Under the pieces are notes generated by a model, which did not search any database, had not been told where the DNA came from, and saw nothing but the letters and a program-made list of their open reading frames with translations. Both the position numbers and the translations under genes were made by a program. Positions 63,593 through 64,000 of a stretch of DNA of 64,000 nt are shown in pieces. Within the stretch, counting starts at the first letter, position 1. Each line of letters opens with the position of its first letter. Source of the stretch: UBA6059 sp040222235. GTDB lineage: Bacteria > Bacteroidota > Bacteroidia > Cytophagales > Cyclobacteriaceae. The stretch lies in contig JAVKDO010000101.1 of NCBI GenBank assembly GCA_040222235.1, positions 1 to 64,000 of the forward strand, written 5' to 3'.

Positions 63593-63602
63593 CCTATCGG
63601 AA
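63593..63602 (+). repeat. CCTATCGGAA copy upstream of the DUF2200 gene
   Basis: Intergenic, 22 bases before the ATG. It reads TTCCGATAGG in the gene's direction. Confidence 0.75.
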
Positions 63603-64000
63603 AGTCACTCCACCTCCTTTTTGTCTTGTTAAAAGTTACTAATTCCGTAGGTGGAGGAAATAGAAAATCAATAATATCTCAGTTTGGCTGCTGATCTGCC
63701 CTAAGGTTACAACCGCGTGATTGTTCGCCCTTGGGCTGCCAAGTTGATCCTTGATATCCAAATGGATCGAAAAGATTAATCACCTAAAGAATTTAATCAG
63801 TTAGCGACTGCAAAATAGTTGGGTGCTACCACGGCCACTTTGGTCCCAGTGCGAACTATCGCTCCAAGTACGAGAAACAAAGCAACTTTTATGAGCACCA
63901 AAGGCGGAGTAAAGGGCAAATTTATAGCTCACAATAGGTACCTTGACCAGCAAGAATCTCATATACAATTAATGATTTATCAATGATGAATAAAACTACA
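63603..64000. other. right-edge region without a supported gene
   Basis: A short frame with a polar, Tyr- and Lys-rich product ('YHGHFGPSANYRSKYEKQSN') lies near 63827-63935 on the plus strand, but it has no visible start and could be chance. No RNA gene or repeat was seen. Confidence 0.35.

Noticed and set aside
63827..63935. Plus-strand polar frame at the right edge
   Set aside because: No start, short, and no recognisable domain.
1..64000. tRNA, rRNA, CRISPR, prophage or complete insertion sequence
   Set aside because: No cloverleaf-like T-loop sequences, array of spaced repeats, phage structural genes or transposase frames were seen.

Overview
The window is chromosomal DNA from a Bacteroidota bacterium, most likely of the Cytophagales type. 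The evidence is a type IX secretion sorting domain on a CotH protein, PadR-controlled MacB/FtsX permeases without their own ATPase, an ECF sigma factor paired with an anti-sigma factor carrying a TonB-like C-terminus, DUF1571 and DUF6503 proteins, and candidate promoters of the Bacteroidetes form (TTG about 20 nt from TAnnTTTG). The genus cannot be read from the sequence. I see no tRNA, rRNA, CRISPR array, prophage or intact insertion sequence.

Layout. 0-7 kb: a truncated AsmA gene, a possible decayed outer-membrane gene, a secreted six-hairpin-type enzyme and a large BNR/sortilin-like beta-propeller protein. 7-14 kb is accessory: an NTF2-like protein, a SIR2-like protein, a toxin-antitoxin pair whose toxin has an internal stop, a MOSC/HxlR pair, an aldose-epimerase-like protein and an intact HigBA pair, with three copies of a perfect palindrome and several other hairpin repeats. 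14-25 kb: dipeptidyl peptidase IV, an amidohydrolase, a LytTR regulator, CotH and a first PadR/permease module. 25-31 kb: a GIY-YIG gene sitting between two copies of a repeat with a 69-nt identical core, a DUF6503 lipoprotein, a second PadR/permease module and a DUF433/DUF5615 pair. 31-46 kb: a lipoprotein esterase, a DEAD-box helicase, a methyltransferase, the ECF sigma/anti-sigma pair diverging from a VWA protein, an SGNH esterase, small membrane proteins and an ATP-grasp enzyme. 46-54 kb: M81 peptidase, CutC with a second broken copy of its 5' end, an SGNH lipoprotein, a VOC protein, an alanine-dehydrogenase-fold enzyme and a DUF1571/LysM protein. 54-64 kb: type II NADH dehydrogenase, a TfoX-C/carboxymuconolactone decarboxylase/nitroreductase group, a two-gene operon of a large coiled-coil protein with a degenerate P-loop plus an MscS channel, a serine hydrolase and a DUF2200 protein.

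The most unusual signal is not a gene. The 10-mer CCTAYCGGAA (reverse TTCCGRTAGG) occurs 18 times by hand count, on both strands, in coding and non-coding DNA and in different reading frames. Chance would give about 0.24 copies. Spacing and strand use resemble a DNA-uptake-type or other genome-architecture word, and it is missing from two long stretches that look more recently acquired. All five intergenic copies lie upstream of a gene in the same relative orientation. Other notable items are the coiled-coil/MscS operon, the standalone SIR2 protein, LacI-type operator sites shared by two paralogous secreted proteins, and the duplicated cutC 5' end.
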